Assembly (NCBI GenBank): GCA_903860995.1
Contig: CAIOSS010000715.1
Span: forward strand, 1 to 25,026
Direction: 5' to 3'
DNA length: 25,026 bases
From: an uncultured delta proteobacterium
GTDB lineage: Bacteria > Myxococcota_A > Polyangia > Polyangiales > Ga0077539
Position numbers and translations under genes: made by a program. The notes below the pieces were generated by a model. It was not told where the DNA came from. It saw nothing but the letters and a program-made list of their open reading frames with translations, and ran no database searches. Of the stretch, positions 16,441-24,146 are shown in pieces. Position 1 is the stretch's first letter. Each line of letters starts with the position of its first letter.

Positions 16441-16642
16441 GAGGCCCGGTGGTTCGAAGGAGGAGTGTACTGGTACTCTATCGGCATTCCCGGGGGGCTC
16501 AGCAGCCCCTCGGGCGGGCCCGTAGGCATTTTCGAGCGAACCGATGGTCAAGCGGCATCAAAGTCGGGTCGCCCTCGGTCTCTATGACGGTCGGTGGCGC
16601 GGCCCACCTCACGCCGCAGACTGCAGATCCCTGGTCTCGCGG
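16441..16642. other. Leader of the 6TM kinase, with small hairpin
   Basis: This is the upstream region of the leftward kinase that starts at 16440. It contains a perfect 6-bp stem with a 4-base loop, GGGGCT-CAGC-AGCCCC, at 16494-16509. On the sense (minus) strand no good ribosome binding site precedes ATG 16440; the AGGAGG-like string near 16460 lies on the wrong strand. No clear promoter was found. Confidence 0.3.
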
Positions 16643-16667
16643 GGGAGTGCGCCCGTGCGCCGCTCCC
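16643..16667 (-). terminator. Imperfect hairpin after the CHASE kinase
   Basis: GGGAG (16643-16647) pairs with CTCCC (16663-16667), and GCGC (16649-16652) pairs with GCGC (16657-16660) around a 4-base loop. On the minus strand it begins 13 bases after the TAG at 16683-16681, the stop of the out-of-frame C-terminal remnant. No U-tract follows. Its position supports that TAG as the ancestral gene end. Confidence 0.35.
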
Positions 16668-16680
16668 GTCGGACCCTCGA

Positions 16681-16790
16681 CTACCCACCCTTCGAATCAC
16701 TCGAAAGTAGCTGCCGCTCAAAGGCGCGAACCGTCGCGGCCAGCGCCTGCTCCGCCTCGGCGAGCAGCGACTCCGGCGGCGGTCGCGGCG
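16681..16790 (-). pseudogene. Out-of-frame C-terminal remnant of the CHASE kinase
   Basis: In the frame next to the kinase's current frame, the minus strand reads ESLLAEAEQALAATVRAF and then ERQLLSSDSKGG, ending at TAG 16683-16681. It is an amphipathic helix with a polar tail, as expected at the end of an Hpt or helical C-terminal domain. The kinase itself leaves its receiver domain just upstream, at about 16793, and ends at TGA 16718-16720 with an Arg/Gly/Ala tail. The two pieces were probably one protein before a frame-breaking deletion. Confidence 0.5.
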
Positions 16791-19153
16791 CCGTCGAGGT
16801 CGGGCATGCGCCAGTCGAGGATGATGGCGTCGTACGCAGCGCCCGCGCGCTGCGCCGCGAGCACCTGATCGATCGCCTCGCGCCCGGACGTGACCGCGTC
16901 GACCTGGAGGTGAAACGCGCTCAGCAGGCCCGTGAGCACGGTGCGCGCGGCGGCGTTGTCGTCGACCACGAGCACGCGCTGCCCGCCGAGGGTCGCCCGC
17001 GGGGGCACGCTCTCCACGGTCGCCTCCACGGCCGTCAGACGGGCGGTGAACCAGAACGTGCTGCCCTCCCCGAGAGCGCTCGTTACGCCGACGGCTCCGC
17101 CCATGCGTTCGGCGAGGTTCTTGGAGATCGCGAGCCCGAGTCCGGTGCCGCCGTACCCGCGGGTGATCGACGGATCGCCTTGCTCAAAGAGCCGAAAGAG
17201 ACGCGACTGCTGCTCCGCGCTCATCCCGATGCCGGTGTCCGTCACCGCGAAGCGGAGGGTCACCTCGTCGCCGGCCCGCGCGTCGACGCTGACCTGCACC
17301 TTGATGGTGCCGGCCTCGGTGAACTTGACCGCGTTGCTCGCGTAGTTGATCAGCACCTGCGCGAGCCGGAGCGCGTCGCCCCGCAACACGTGTGGCACGT
17401 CCGTGGCGACGTCGAAGACCAGCTCCAAACCCTTGGCCTGCGCGCGCTGCGCGATCATCGTCGCGAGCCGCTCGAGCACGTCCTCCAGGGTGATCTCGAC
17501 CTCCTCCAGGGTGACCTTGTTGGCGTCCATCTTCGAGAAGTCGAGGATGTCGTTGACCAGCGCGAGCAGGTGCTTTCCCGACTCGTGGATGTCGGTGACG
17601 TATCGACGGAGCTTCGACTCCATTGGCAACCGGAGGGCGAGGTACGCCAGGCCAATCACCGCGTTGAGGGGCGTGCGGATCTCGTGGCTCATGTTGGCGA
17701 CGAACTCGCCCTTCATGTGCGTGGCGCGCTCCGCCTCGGAGGCGGCGAACTCCAATTGCGCCCGCTGCACCTCGAGATCGGTCACGTCGTGAAACCAGCC
17801 GTACGACACGCGCCCGTCGTCCCGATCGTCGATCGGCGCGCCGCTCGCTTCGATCCAGCGCTCCGCGGCGGCGAGCCGCAGCCGCACCTTCCAGGGCGTC
17901 CGGTGTGCGCGCGCGGCCTCCACCGCGGCGTCCAGCATGTCCCGGTCGGCGGGCATGATCTGTCCGCGCAGGGCCTCGTCCGAGGCGAGCAGGTCCGCGC
18001 GCTCGAGGCCGAGCACCTCGCGCACCGAGTTGTTCACGAACGTGTACCGCCAGCGCCCCGCCGCGCCCGGCGGAGCGTGATCGAAGCGCCAGAGACACAG
18101 CTGCGGGAGGCCGTCGGTCAGCCGTCGAAGCTCGGTCGCGGCGAGGTCGTTGTCTTCCGCGCGCCGGATGTCCCGATGACGCATCGCCGCGAGCAGGACA
18201 CCGATGCCCGCGCCGAGCGAGAGCACCAGCCAGGCGTAGATCCCGTCGGTGCGCCGCGGGGCCGAGACGACGGAGATCTCCCAGCGCCGGTCGCCAAACC
18301 TCAGAGCGCGGGCGAGCGACAGGTGGTTCGGATGATCGAGCACCGACCGCGGCCCCGCGAAGAGCGACTGCTCCGCGGGCGCGGCGGAGAGATCGCGCAA
18401 CACGACATGGAGGCCCGGCGACGGGCGGGAGATGCGATCGACGAGCTCACCGATCTTGAGTACGCCGACGATGAGACCCTTGAGTTCTGGCGTCGCGCTC
18501 GCGGCCCCGTATACCGGGACGAAAAGCAGCACCCCGTCGCGGTGCGCCAGGTCCTGCACGAGTTGGATCCGCCCGGACGCGACCGGCGCGCCCGTCTGTC
18601 GGACGCGCTCGATGGCGTCGCGCCGCGTCGGATTCGAGGCAAGGTCGAACCCCACCGCCTGCGCGTTGCCGGTGAGCGGCTCGACGTAGAGGACCGGGAA
18701 GTACTCCGGCCGGACGGCCGCCGTGGTCATTCCGCGGTCGCCCCGATCGAGCAGGCGGAAGCCGGGGAACTCGCCGCGCCGCTCGCGCGCTTCTGTTTCC
18801 GCGCGGTCGGCGTGCGGCACCCGGGGCACCCACTCCAGCGCCTGGAAGTACGGCCTGCGCTCGATCATCCGCGCCGCGATCTCGTGGAAGGTCGCGCGGT
18901 CCAGCACGGGGACGACCTGCGCGACGGTCGCGAGGGTGGAGACCTCGTCGGTCATCATGGCGAGCCCGGACTCCAGGGCGGCGAGCCGGTCGGACCCCTG
19001 TTGCTCGAATTCACTGCGCACGAGAGCACGCCGGGCGGACTCCGCGCGCGACGCCACGGCGGCGGACAGCCCGACGCCCAGCAGGACGAGGGCTGCGAGC
19101 TCCGCCCCGTGGCGCAGCCTCGCTCGGACCAACCGCGCGGACTTCTGGCTCAC
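16718..19153 (-). CDS. CHASE-PAS hybrid histidine kinase with broken receiver
   Basis: The 811-aa product starts at GTG 19153 (GGAGG lies about 11 bases upstream). TM1 is at about 17-37. A periplasmic CHASE-type sensor follows (FDLASNPTRRDAIERV near 169-184), which in other proteins binds small molecules. TM2 is at about 304-324 and a PAS domain at about 345-465. HisKA has His490 (MSHEIRTPLN), and HATPase has NYASNAVKF, DTGIGM and GGTGLGL. A receiver starts at about 725 (VLVVDDNAAA) with Asp780 (LDWRMPDLDG). Seven residues later it loses all similarity and ends in a low-complexity tail, so the conserved Thr and Lys and half the fold are missing. Kinase function may survive, but the receiver cannot be normal. 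It is divergent from the HATPase-REC gene at 19466. Confidence 0.88.
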   Translation of the reverse strand: MSQKSARLVRARLRHGAELAALVLLGVGLSAAVASRAESARRALVRSEFEQQGSDRLAALESGLAMMTDEVSTLATVAQVVPVLDRATFHEIAARMIERRPYFQALEWVPRVPHADRAETEARERRGEFPGFRLLDRGDRGMTTAAVRPEYFPVLYVEPLTGNAQAVGFDLASNPTRRDAIERVRQTGAPVASGRIQLVQDLAHRDGVLLFVPVYGAASATPELKGLIVGVLKIGELVDRISRPSPGLHVVLRDLSAAPAEQSLFAGPRSVLDHPNHLSLARALRFGDRRWEISVVSAPRRTDGIYAWLVLSLGAGIGVLLAAMRHRDIRRAEDNDLAATELRRLTDGLPQLCLWRFDHAPPGAAGRWRYTFVNNSVREVLGLERADLLASDEALRGQIMPADRDMLDAAVEAARAHRTPWKVRLRLAAAERWIEASGAPIDDRDDGRVSYGWFHDVTDLEVQRAQLEFAASEAERATHMKGEFVANMSHEIRTPLNAVIGLAYLALRLPMESKLRRYVTDIHESGKHLLALVNDILDFSKMDANKVTLEEVEITLEDVLERLATMIAQRAQAKGLELVFDVATDVPHVLRGDALRLAQVLINYASNAVKFTEAGTIKVQVSVDARAGDEVTLRFAVTDTGIGMSAEQQSRLFRLFEQGDPSITRGYGGTGLGLAISKNLAERMGGAVGVTSALGEGSTFWFTARLTAVEATVESVPPRATLGGQRVLVVDDNAAARTVLTGLLSAFHLQVDAVTSGREAIDQVLAAQRAGAAYDAIILDWRMPDLDGAATAAGVAARRGGAGAGRDGSRL

Positions 19154-19465
19154 CGTCTGATCCGCCTCCGTGGCATCGGGCGCGACCCAGGCGGCAGCGC
19201 ATCGTCCCGGCGCGACGGGAGCAGGCCAACTGGTTTCCGGGTTCGCGTAGGCAATCGCGAGCGTGAGGTCGAGGTCGACATGCCCTGTACCTCATCGGTC
19301 AATCCGAACCCGGCAGTAGCAATTCTAGCGAATTTCTTTTACTCTCTTTTCGGCGCTCGACGGCTGGTTTCACGGCATTGGAGGCCGGACGATCGGCCTG
19401 CGGAATCCCTCCGAGGCCACCCTCCGGGGCCGATGCGCGATGCTCAAAGGGAACATCATCCAATC
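19154..19465. promoter_or_regulatory. Divergent promoter region between CHASE kinase and HATPase-REC gene
   Basis: These 312 bases separate two divergent signalling genes. An A/T-rich island at about 19318-19350 (AATTCTAGCGAATTTC and TTTTACTC tracts) stands out in a GC-rich window and is the likely promoter zone. TGAGGT (19264-19269) and ACCTCA (19289-19294) form an inverted repeat with a 19-base spacer, a possible operator. ATG 19433 is an in-frame alternative start for the rightward gene. No clear sigma-70 pair was identified. Confidence 0.4.
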
Positions 19466-20392
19466 ATGAGTGACGAAAGCCGCCTTGCTCCCCCGCCCGA
19501 TGACCGGGAGATCTCGCGCGCTGGGGCCGACTCTCCGGTGGACTTCGATGTGCGAACGATCGTCGCCAACCTCACGGCCTCCCTTGGTCGGGCGGCGCGC
19601 GAGAAGGGGCTGACCTTCGTGACGGAGGTCGCGGCCGACGTGCCATCTCCGCTCATGGGCGCCGCGCGGCTGGTGGAGCAGGCACTGCACGGCCTCGTGT
19701 CCAGAGCGCTGAGGGTCACGTCCGCCGGTGGGGTAGCGCTCGCTGTGCGTTGCGTCGGCGCGGGGCCGGACGCGGCGGAGATCGAGTTCGTGGTGCGAGA
19801 CACCGGGCGCGGGCTCACGGGTGAGGAGGTCCGGGCGCTCCTCGAGCCGCAGGAGGCGCTCGGGGCCCACGGGCACGACGAGACGGACGCCGGGGTGGCG
19901 CGCAGTCGTCGGGTGATCGAGCGACTCGGCGGGACAATCACCCTCGATCGGCCGCTCGGGCAGGGCACCGCGCTCGGGTGGACGGCCCGGTTCAAGCGCG
20001 GGCAGCGCACGGCCCGGGAACGGGTTCGTGGCGCGCGGGTGCTCGTGGTGGAAGACAACATCATCAACCAGATGTTGGCCGAGGAGATCCTGCGCTCCGC
20101 CGGGGTGGTCGTGACCCTGGCCGACGACGGCGCCGTGGCGCTCACGCTGCTGGCGCGGCACCCGTTCGATCTGGTGCTGATGGACGTCCAGATGCCACGC
20201 ATGGACGGCTTCGAGGCCACGCGGCGCTTGCGGCAACTCCCGACGCTCGCGGGCCTGCCCGTGATCGCGATGACAGCGAGCACTCTCCCCGAAGAGATCG
20301 CCCGATGCCGCGAGGTCGGCATGAACGACGTCGTATCCAAGCCGATGTTGCCCGAGGAGTTCATCCACACGCTCGCGCGATGGCTCCCGTAG
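19466..20392 (+). CDS. Degenerate HATPase-REC protein (pseudokinase-like)
   Basis: The 308-aa protein starts at ATG 19466. Residues about 28-178 resemble the HATPase domain of hybrid kinases, but there is no HisKA helix pair and no phospho-acceptor His. In the N-box, the two conserved Asn residues are Gly76 and Arg80 (EQALHGLVSRAL). G1 is kept (D112-TGRG). G2 is largely lost (DETDAGVARSRRV where GGTGLGLAIS is expected). The receiver at about 188-308 is intact: ED197 pocket, Asp240 (LMDVQMPRMDG), Thr in AMTAST and Lys in SKPM. ATP binding is doubtful, while phosphate reception is likely. It may be a phospho-dependent scaffold or decoy that docks on the neighbouring kinases. It sits between the kinase cluster and the stressosome locus. 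Confidence 0.85.
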   Translation: MSDESRLAPPPDDREISRAGADSPVDFDVRTIVANLTASLGRAAREKGLTFVTEVAADVPSPLMGAARLVEQALHGLVSRALRVTSAGGVALAVRCVGAGPDAAEIEFVVRDTGRGLTGEEVRALLEPQEALGAHGHDETDAGVARSRRVIERLGGTITLDRPLGQGTALGWTARFKRGQRTARERVRGARVLVVEDNIINQMLAEEILRSAGVVVTLADDGAVALTLLARHPFDLVLMDVQMPRMDGFEATRRLRQLPTLAGLPVIAMTASTLPEEIARCREVGMNDVVSKPMLPEEFIHTLARWLP

Positions 20393-20397
20393 GCTTA

Positions 20398-20412
20398 ACC
20401 GGCAGAACCGGT
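20398..20412 (+). terminator. Short hairpin after the HATPase-REC gene
   Basis: ACCGG (20398-20402) and CCGGT (20408-20412) form a perfect 5-bp stem with a 5-base loop, followed by ATTTC. It starts 5 bases after the stop codon. The stem is short and the U-tract weak, so this is only a candidate. Confidence 0.3.
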
Positions 20413-20658
20413 ATTTCAACCGTGCAGCACCCTGGCACCTCAATGCTCGGGTGGCAGACCCACGACCCGATTTGCTCAGTGGCTGTTGGATCATCCAGAG
20501 AACCTGGCATGGCCGCGGGAGAGTTCACTGGCAACGGGATGGGGCACGAGGCAGTCCTGGCAACCAGACGGTGAGCCCTTGCTGGCCAAACGCGCCACGA
20601 TGGTATACCCGGTGTCTGCGCGACGACTCAGACGCCGACCCGGCACCGAAGAGGACGC
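20413..20658 (+). promoter_or_regulatory. Upstream region of the PAS-STAS gene
   Basis: There are 246 bases before the first stressosome-type gene. GAGGA at 20651-20655 is a good ribosome binding site for ATG 20659. TATACC at 20604-20609 is a -10-like element with a weak TTGCTG at 20579-20584 upstream (19-base spacer). TGGCAC at about 20430 followed by TGCTC resembles a sigma-54 site, but its spacer is one base short. Nothing here is decisive. Confidence 0.3.
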
Positions 20659-21939
20659 ATGACGCAACGACCGGAGACCCCGAAGGTCAAGACCTCCATG
20701 CTGGAGGCATCGCAGCGAACGGCGGCCGCCCTGATCGAATCGATCCGTCGCTCGAGCGGGGTCATCGAGTTCGCCATGGATGGCACCATCCTCGACGCCA
20801 ACCCGGTCTTTCTGGACACCATGGGCTACCGACTCGAGGAGGTGGTCGGACAGCATCACAGAATCTTCGTCGATGCGCAGTTGGCATTATCAGAAGACTA
20901 CCGTGCATTCTGGAGCGTGCTCAACGCCGGTCACTTCCACTCGGCGGAGTACAAACGAATTGCCAGGAGTGGCGCCGAAGTCTGGCTTCAGGCGACCTAC
21001 AATCCGGTGCTGGATGAGGCTGGGCGCCCCCAGCGCGTGGTCAAGGTGGCCCACGATGTCACGCCCGCAAAGCTCTCGCACGCGCTGGCATCGGGCAAGA
21101 TCGACGCGATTGAGAAGTCCATGGCAGTCATCGAGTTTTCGACGACGGGCACGATCATCCGCGCCAACGAGCTGTTTCTACAAATGACGGGTTATACCGA
21201 GGCCGAAGTCGTCGGCCGGCACCACTCCATGTTTGTCGAGCCGGCCGAGGCCGCGAGCGAGGCGTATCAGACGTTTTGGCGGGAGCTGGCGGCGGGAAAA
21301 TTTCGCCGGGGGCAATTTCGTCGGCGGACCAAGTCCGGCGGACAACTGTGGTTGGAGGCCACCTACAACGCCATCCTCGACCTCAACGGCACGCCGTCAC
21401 GAGTGGTCAAGTTTGCCTACGATGTGACTGATCAATATCGCAAGGCCACCCTGGCCGTGGGCGAAAAGGCGGCGGCGCTCGCGCAGGCCCTGGAAGAGGC
21501 GCGCAGGGCCGAGCGGGCCCGCCGGGAGTTGGACCGAACGGTGCAGGCCTTGTCCACTCCCATAACTCCGCTGTGGGACGGTGTGCTGATGCTGCCGCTG
21601 GTCGGCATTGTCGACCTCGAGCGGCTCAGTCAAGCGCTGACCAAGACGCTGAACAAGATCGCCGAGACCCGGTGTCGGCTGTTCATTCTCGACATCAGTG
21701 GGGTGCCCACGGTCGACCACTCGGTTGCCCAGGGTCTCGTGAGTCTGTCCAAAGCGGCGCGCCTGATGGGCGCCGAGACGGTGATTTCGGGGGTATCGCC
21801 GACGGTGGCTGCCTCGATGGTCGACCTTGGCATCGAGGTCGGCAAGTTGCGAACCACGGCGACCCTGCGCGACGCACTGGAAACCAACCTGAGTTTTCTC
21901 GTCGGCAAGCCCCGACCGACATCGTCGACGGGCCCCTGA
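20659..21939 (+). CDS. rsbR: RsbR-like stressosome protein PAS-PAS-STAS
   Basis: The 426-aa cytoplasmic protein has two PAS domains of the Aer/BdlA type at about 30-137 and 152-257 (each with a YxxFWxxLxxG ... VWLQATYN-like core), a coiled segment at about 262-298, and a C-terminal STAS domain at about 300-412. The STAS part is of RsbR kind: LPLVGIVDLERL, LFILDISGVPTVD and GVSPTVAASMVDLGIEV. RsbR proteins form the stressosome shell with RsbS, and their N-terminal domains sense the signal. At the two Thr sites phosphorylated by RsbT in Bacillus RsbR, this protein has His354 (TVDHSVA, with Ser355 next to it) and Ser386. The PAS pair could bind haem, flavin or a ligand. The gene is 243 bases upstream of the HD-GYP gene and may have its own promoter. 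Confidence 0.88.
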   Translation: MTQRPETPKVKTSMLEASQRTAAALIESIRRSSGVIEFAMDGTILDANPVFLDTMGYRLEEVVGQHHRIFVDAQLALSEDYRAFWSVLNAGHFHSAEYKRIARSGAEVWLQATYNPVLDEAGRPQRVVKVAHDVTPAKLSHALASGKIDAIEKSMAVIEFSTTGTIIRANELFLQMTGYTEAEVVGRHHSMFVEPAEAASEAYQTFWRELAAGKFRRGQFRRRTKSGGQLWLEATYNAILDLNGTPSRVVKFAYDVTDQYRKATLAVGEKAAALAQALEEARRAERARRELDRTVQALSTPITPLWDGVLMLPLVGIVDLERLSQALTKTLNKIAETRCRLFILDISGVPTVDHSVAQGLVSLSKAARLMGAETVISGVSPTVAASMVDLGIEVGKLRTTATLRDALETNLSFLVGKPRPTSSTGP

Positions 21940-22182
21940 GGCGTCGACGGCGCCCGAGACGCATCGCGTCATCGCGTCAACCTCTCTCATTTTCAAGAAT
22001 ATTTCCAACCTGGACTGTGGATTTTCCGTACGCGGCCGATATCGCGTAGTGTCCCAAACCAGCGGCATTGCTTCGCCGATCACGAGAAACCAACGCGGTA
22101 GCCACGGCTGGCGCGGGTTGCTCCCCTGCCCCTCGCCGGCAGGCGTCGACGAGGACTGCGCAACGAGCGCCTCAAGGATGTC
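21940..22182 (+). promoter_or_regulatory. Upstream region of the HD-GYP/stressosome operon
   Basis: This 243-base gap has an A/T-richer stretch at about 21984-22032 (CATTTTCAAGAATATTTCC within it), unusual for this window and a likely promoter zone. A direct repeat CATCGCGT occurs at 21961-21978. AAGGA six bases before GTG 22183 is the ribosome binding site of the operon's first gene. A TGGCGCGGGTTGCT string was considered as a sigma-54 site and dismissed on spacing. Confidence 0.4.
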
Positions 22183-23247
22183 GTGGAAATTGCTGCTCCC
22201 GTGCCGACCATCCTCATCGTGGATGACACGACCGAGAACCTGATCGTCCTCAACCAGATCCTGCGGTCGGACTACGCCCTCACGGTCGCCAAGAGCGGCG
22301 AAAGGGCGTTGCAACTGGCCGTGGAAACGCAGCCCGACCTCATCCTGCTCGACGTCGTGATGCCCGGAATGTCAGGCATCGACGTCTGCCGCGCGCTCAA
22401 GGCCGACCCGCGGCTGCGCCACATCCCCGTGATCTTCTGCTCCGTGCTGGGCGCCGAGCACGAGGAGCAGCTCGGCTTCGACGTCGGCGCCGTCGACTAC
22501 ATCACGAAGCCGCTGAGCCCGGCGCTGGTCCGGGCCCGCATCCGCACCCACCTAGCCCTGCAGGACCAGAACCGGGCGCTCGAGCAGATGGTGCGGAAGC
22601 GCACCCGCGACCTGGCGGAGAAGCGCCTCGAGGTGGTTCGCAAGCTCGGCCGGGCAGCGGAGTACCGGGACAACGAGACCGGGCTCCACGTGGTTCGCAT
22701 GAGCTATTACTCGCGCACCCTGGGAGCGAGCCTCGGGCTGAAGGAGGCAGAGCTCGACCGCCTGCTGCAGGCCGCCCCGATGCACGACGTCGGCAAGATC
22801 GGGATCCCCGACAGCATCCTGCAGAAGCCCGGCAAGCTCGACGAGGCCCAGTGGGTCATCATGCGGAAGCACCCGGAAATCGGCGCGCACATCCTCGATT
22901 CCCCGGATGATCCGCTGCTGCAGGATGCCGGGATCATCGCCCTCAACCACCATGAGAAGTGGGACGGGTCGGGTTACCCCAACCGCCGCGCCGGCGAGGA
23001 GATTCCGCTCTTCGCGCGCATCGTCGCGCTCGCGGACGTCTTCGACGCCCTCACCACCGCCCGCCCATACAAGCGAGCCTGGCCGGTGCCCGAGGCGCTC
23101 TCGTACATCCGCGGCGAGAGCGGAACCCACTTCGACCCTCGACTGATTCCGCGGTTCTTCGATGCCTTGCCAGAGATCCTCGAGATCAAACAACGATACG
23201 CCGAGGACTCTGTGGAGCCCCGCGATCTGCCCACGGTGACACCATGA
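22183..23247 (+). CDS. REC-HD-GYP c-di-GMP phosphodiesterase (RpfG-like)
   Basis: The 354-aa protein starts at GTG 22183 behind AAGGA. The receiver at 8-125 has DD14-15, Asp57 (LLDVVMPGMSG) and Lys109 (ITKPLSP). A helical linker (LEQMVRKRTRDLAEKRLEVV) leads to an HD-GYP domain at about 150-345. The metal and substrate ligands are present: ETGLHVVRM, HDVGKIGIPD at 201-210, KHPEIG, HHEKWDGSGYP at 256-266 and ALADVFDALT. It should hydrolyse c-di-GMP to pGpG or GMP when phosphorylated, as RpfG does. Its stop overlaps the ATG of the globin-coupled RsbR (ATGA, 23244-23247). Embedding in a stressosome operon suggests it is regulated with, or acts downstream of, that module. Confidence 0.93.
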   Translation: MEIAAPVPTILIVDDTTENLIVLNQILRSDYALTVAKSGERALQLAVETQPDLILLDVVMPGMSGIDVCRALKADPRLRHIPVIFCSVLGAEHEEQLGFDVGAVDYITKPLSPALVRARIRTHLALQDQNRALEQMVRKRTRDLAEKRLEVVRKLGRAAEYRDNETGLHVVRMSYYSRTLGASLGLKEAELDRLLQAAPMHDVGKIGIPDSILQKPGKLDEAQWVIMRKHPEIGAHILDSPDDPLLQDAGIIALNHHEKWDGSGYPNRRAGEEIPLFARIVALADVFDALTTARPYKRAWPVPEALSYIRGESGTHFDPRLIPRFFDALPEILEIKQRYAEDSVEPRDLPTVTP

Positions 23248-24146
23248 ACACAGTCTCCATGGCCCCGGTCTCCACGCTGGAGACGCAGGCCCTGCTCGCG
23301 CGCCACCGCATCACCCCGCACGACCTCGAGCTCGTCCGCATCAGCGGAGCGCAGCTGCTGCCCCGCCTCGCCGAGTACGTCGAACAATTCTACGCCTGGC
23401 TCCAGCAGGAGCCGGAGTTCGGCCAGTACTTCCACGACGAGCCGCGGCTCCGGCACGTGCAGAACATGCAGGTGGAGTACTGGAAGCGGTTCTTCACCGG
23501 CGACGTCGATGACGCGTACGTGAAGCAGCGGCGTCACGTCGGCGAGGTGCACGCCCGCATCGGCCTCTCCGTCGCGGCCTACTTTGCGGCGATGGACATC
23601 TCCCTCGCCGTGCTCACGGACATGCTGCTGCCGTCCGAGACCCGATACGAGACCTCCCGAGCGATCACCAGGCTGGTGCACCTCGACACGGCGGTCGTCA
23701 CCGTCGCCTACAACCAGCTCACCAACGAGAAGCTGGCCGGACAGTCCCAGGCGCTCGCCGAGATGTCCACCCCGGTGACCTCCGTGGCCGAAGACGTCCT
23801 GATGCTCCCGGTCGTCGGCCTCATCGACTCCCGGCGCGCGCAGGAGATCCTCTCCTCGGTGCTCGGCCGCATCGCCGAGACGCGGGCGCGGGTCTTCATC
23901 ATCGACATCAGCGGCGTCTCCGTGGTGGACACCGCGGTGGCCAACCACCTCATCAAGCTCACCCGGGCGACGCGGCTCATGGGCTGCAAGGCGCTGCTCT
24001 CGGGGCTCTCGCCGGCCATCGCGCAGACCATCATCGAACTGGGCATCGACGTCAGCGCCATCGACACGCACGCCACGCTCCGCGACGCGCTCGAGGAGGC
24101 CCTGCGCCTCGTCGGGGTCAAGCTGGTACGGAGCCGCCACGAGTGA
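23244..24146 (+). CDS. rsbR: Globin-coupled RsbR stressosome sensor
   Basis: The 300-aa protein starts at ATG 23244, overlapping the HD-GYP stop. Residues about 20-165 are a globin-coupled sensor domain (PHDLELVRISGAQLLP, YFHDEPRLRHVQ, then RRHVGEVHARIGLS) with proximal haem His103. Such domains bind O2, NO or CO. Residues about 180-290 are an RsbR-type STAS domain with both phosphorylatable positions of Bacillus RsbR kept: Thr230 (VVDTAVA) and Thr262 (IAQTIIELGID). It likely joins RsbS in a stressosome and passes haem ligand status to RsbT. Its stop overlaps the GTG of the RsbS gene (GTGA, 24143-24146), giving strict translational coupling. Related proteins are known as RsbR sensors in other bacteria, such as Vibrio. 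Confidence 0.92.
   Translation: MNTVSMAPVSTLETQALLARHRITPHDLELVRISGAQLLPRLAEYVEQFYAWLQQEPEFGQYFHDEPRLRHVQNMQVEYWKRFFTGDVDDAYVKQRRHVGEVHARIGLSVAAYFAAMDISLAVLTDMLLPSETRYETSRAITRLVHLDTAVVTVAYNQLTNEKLAGQSQALAEMSTPVTSVAEDVLMLPVVGLIDSRRAQEILSSVLGRIAETRARVFIIDISGVSVVDTAVANHLIKLTRATRLMGCKALLSGLSPAIAQTIIELGIDVSAIDTHATLRDALEEALRLVGVKLVRSRHE

Noticed and set aside
16544..19465. A frame of over 1200 codons running from 16544 through to 20392
   Set aside because: Only the part after ATG 19466 has HATPase/REC similarity; the earlier part is antisense to the CHASE kinase and low-complexity.
20428..20445. TGGCAC...TGCTC as a sigma-54 promoter before the PAS-STAS gene
   Set aside because: The GG-to-GC spacing is 9 instead of 10 bases and the -12 element lacks the first T; no enhancer-binding protein is nearby.
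22108..22124. TGGCGCGGGTTGCT as a sigma-54 promoter before the HD-GYP gene
   Set aside because: The spacer is two bases short of the required GG-N10-GC geometry.
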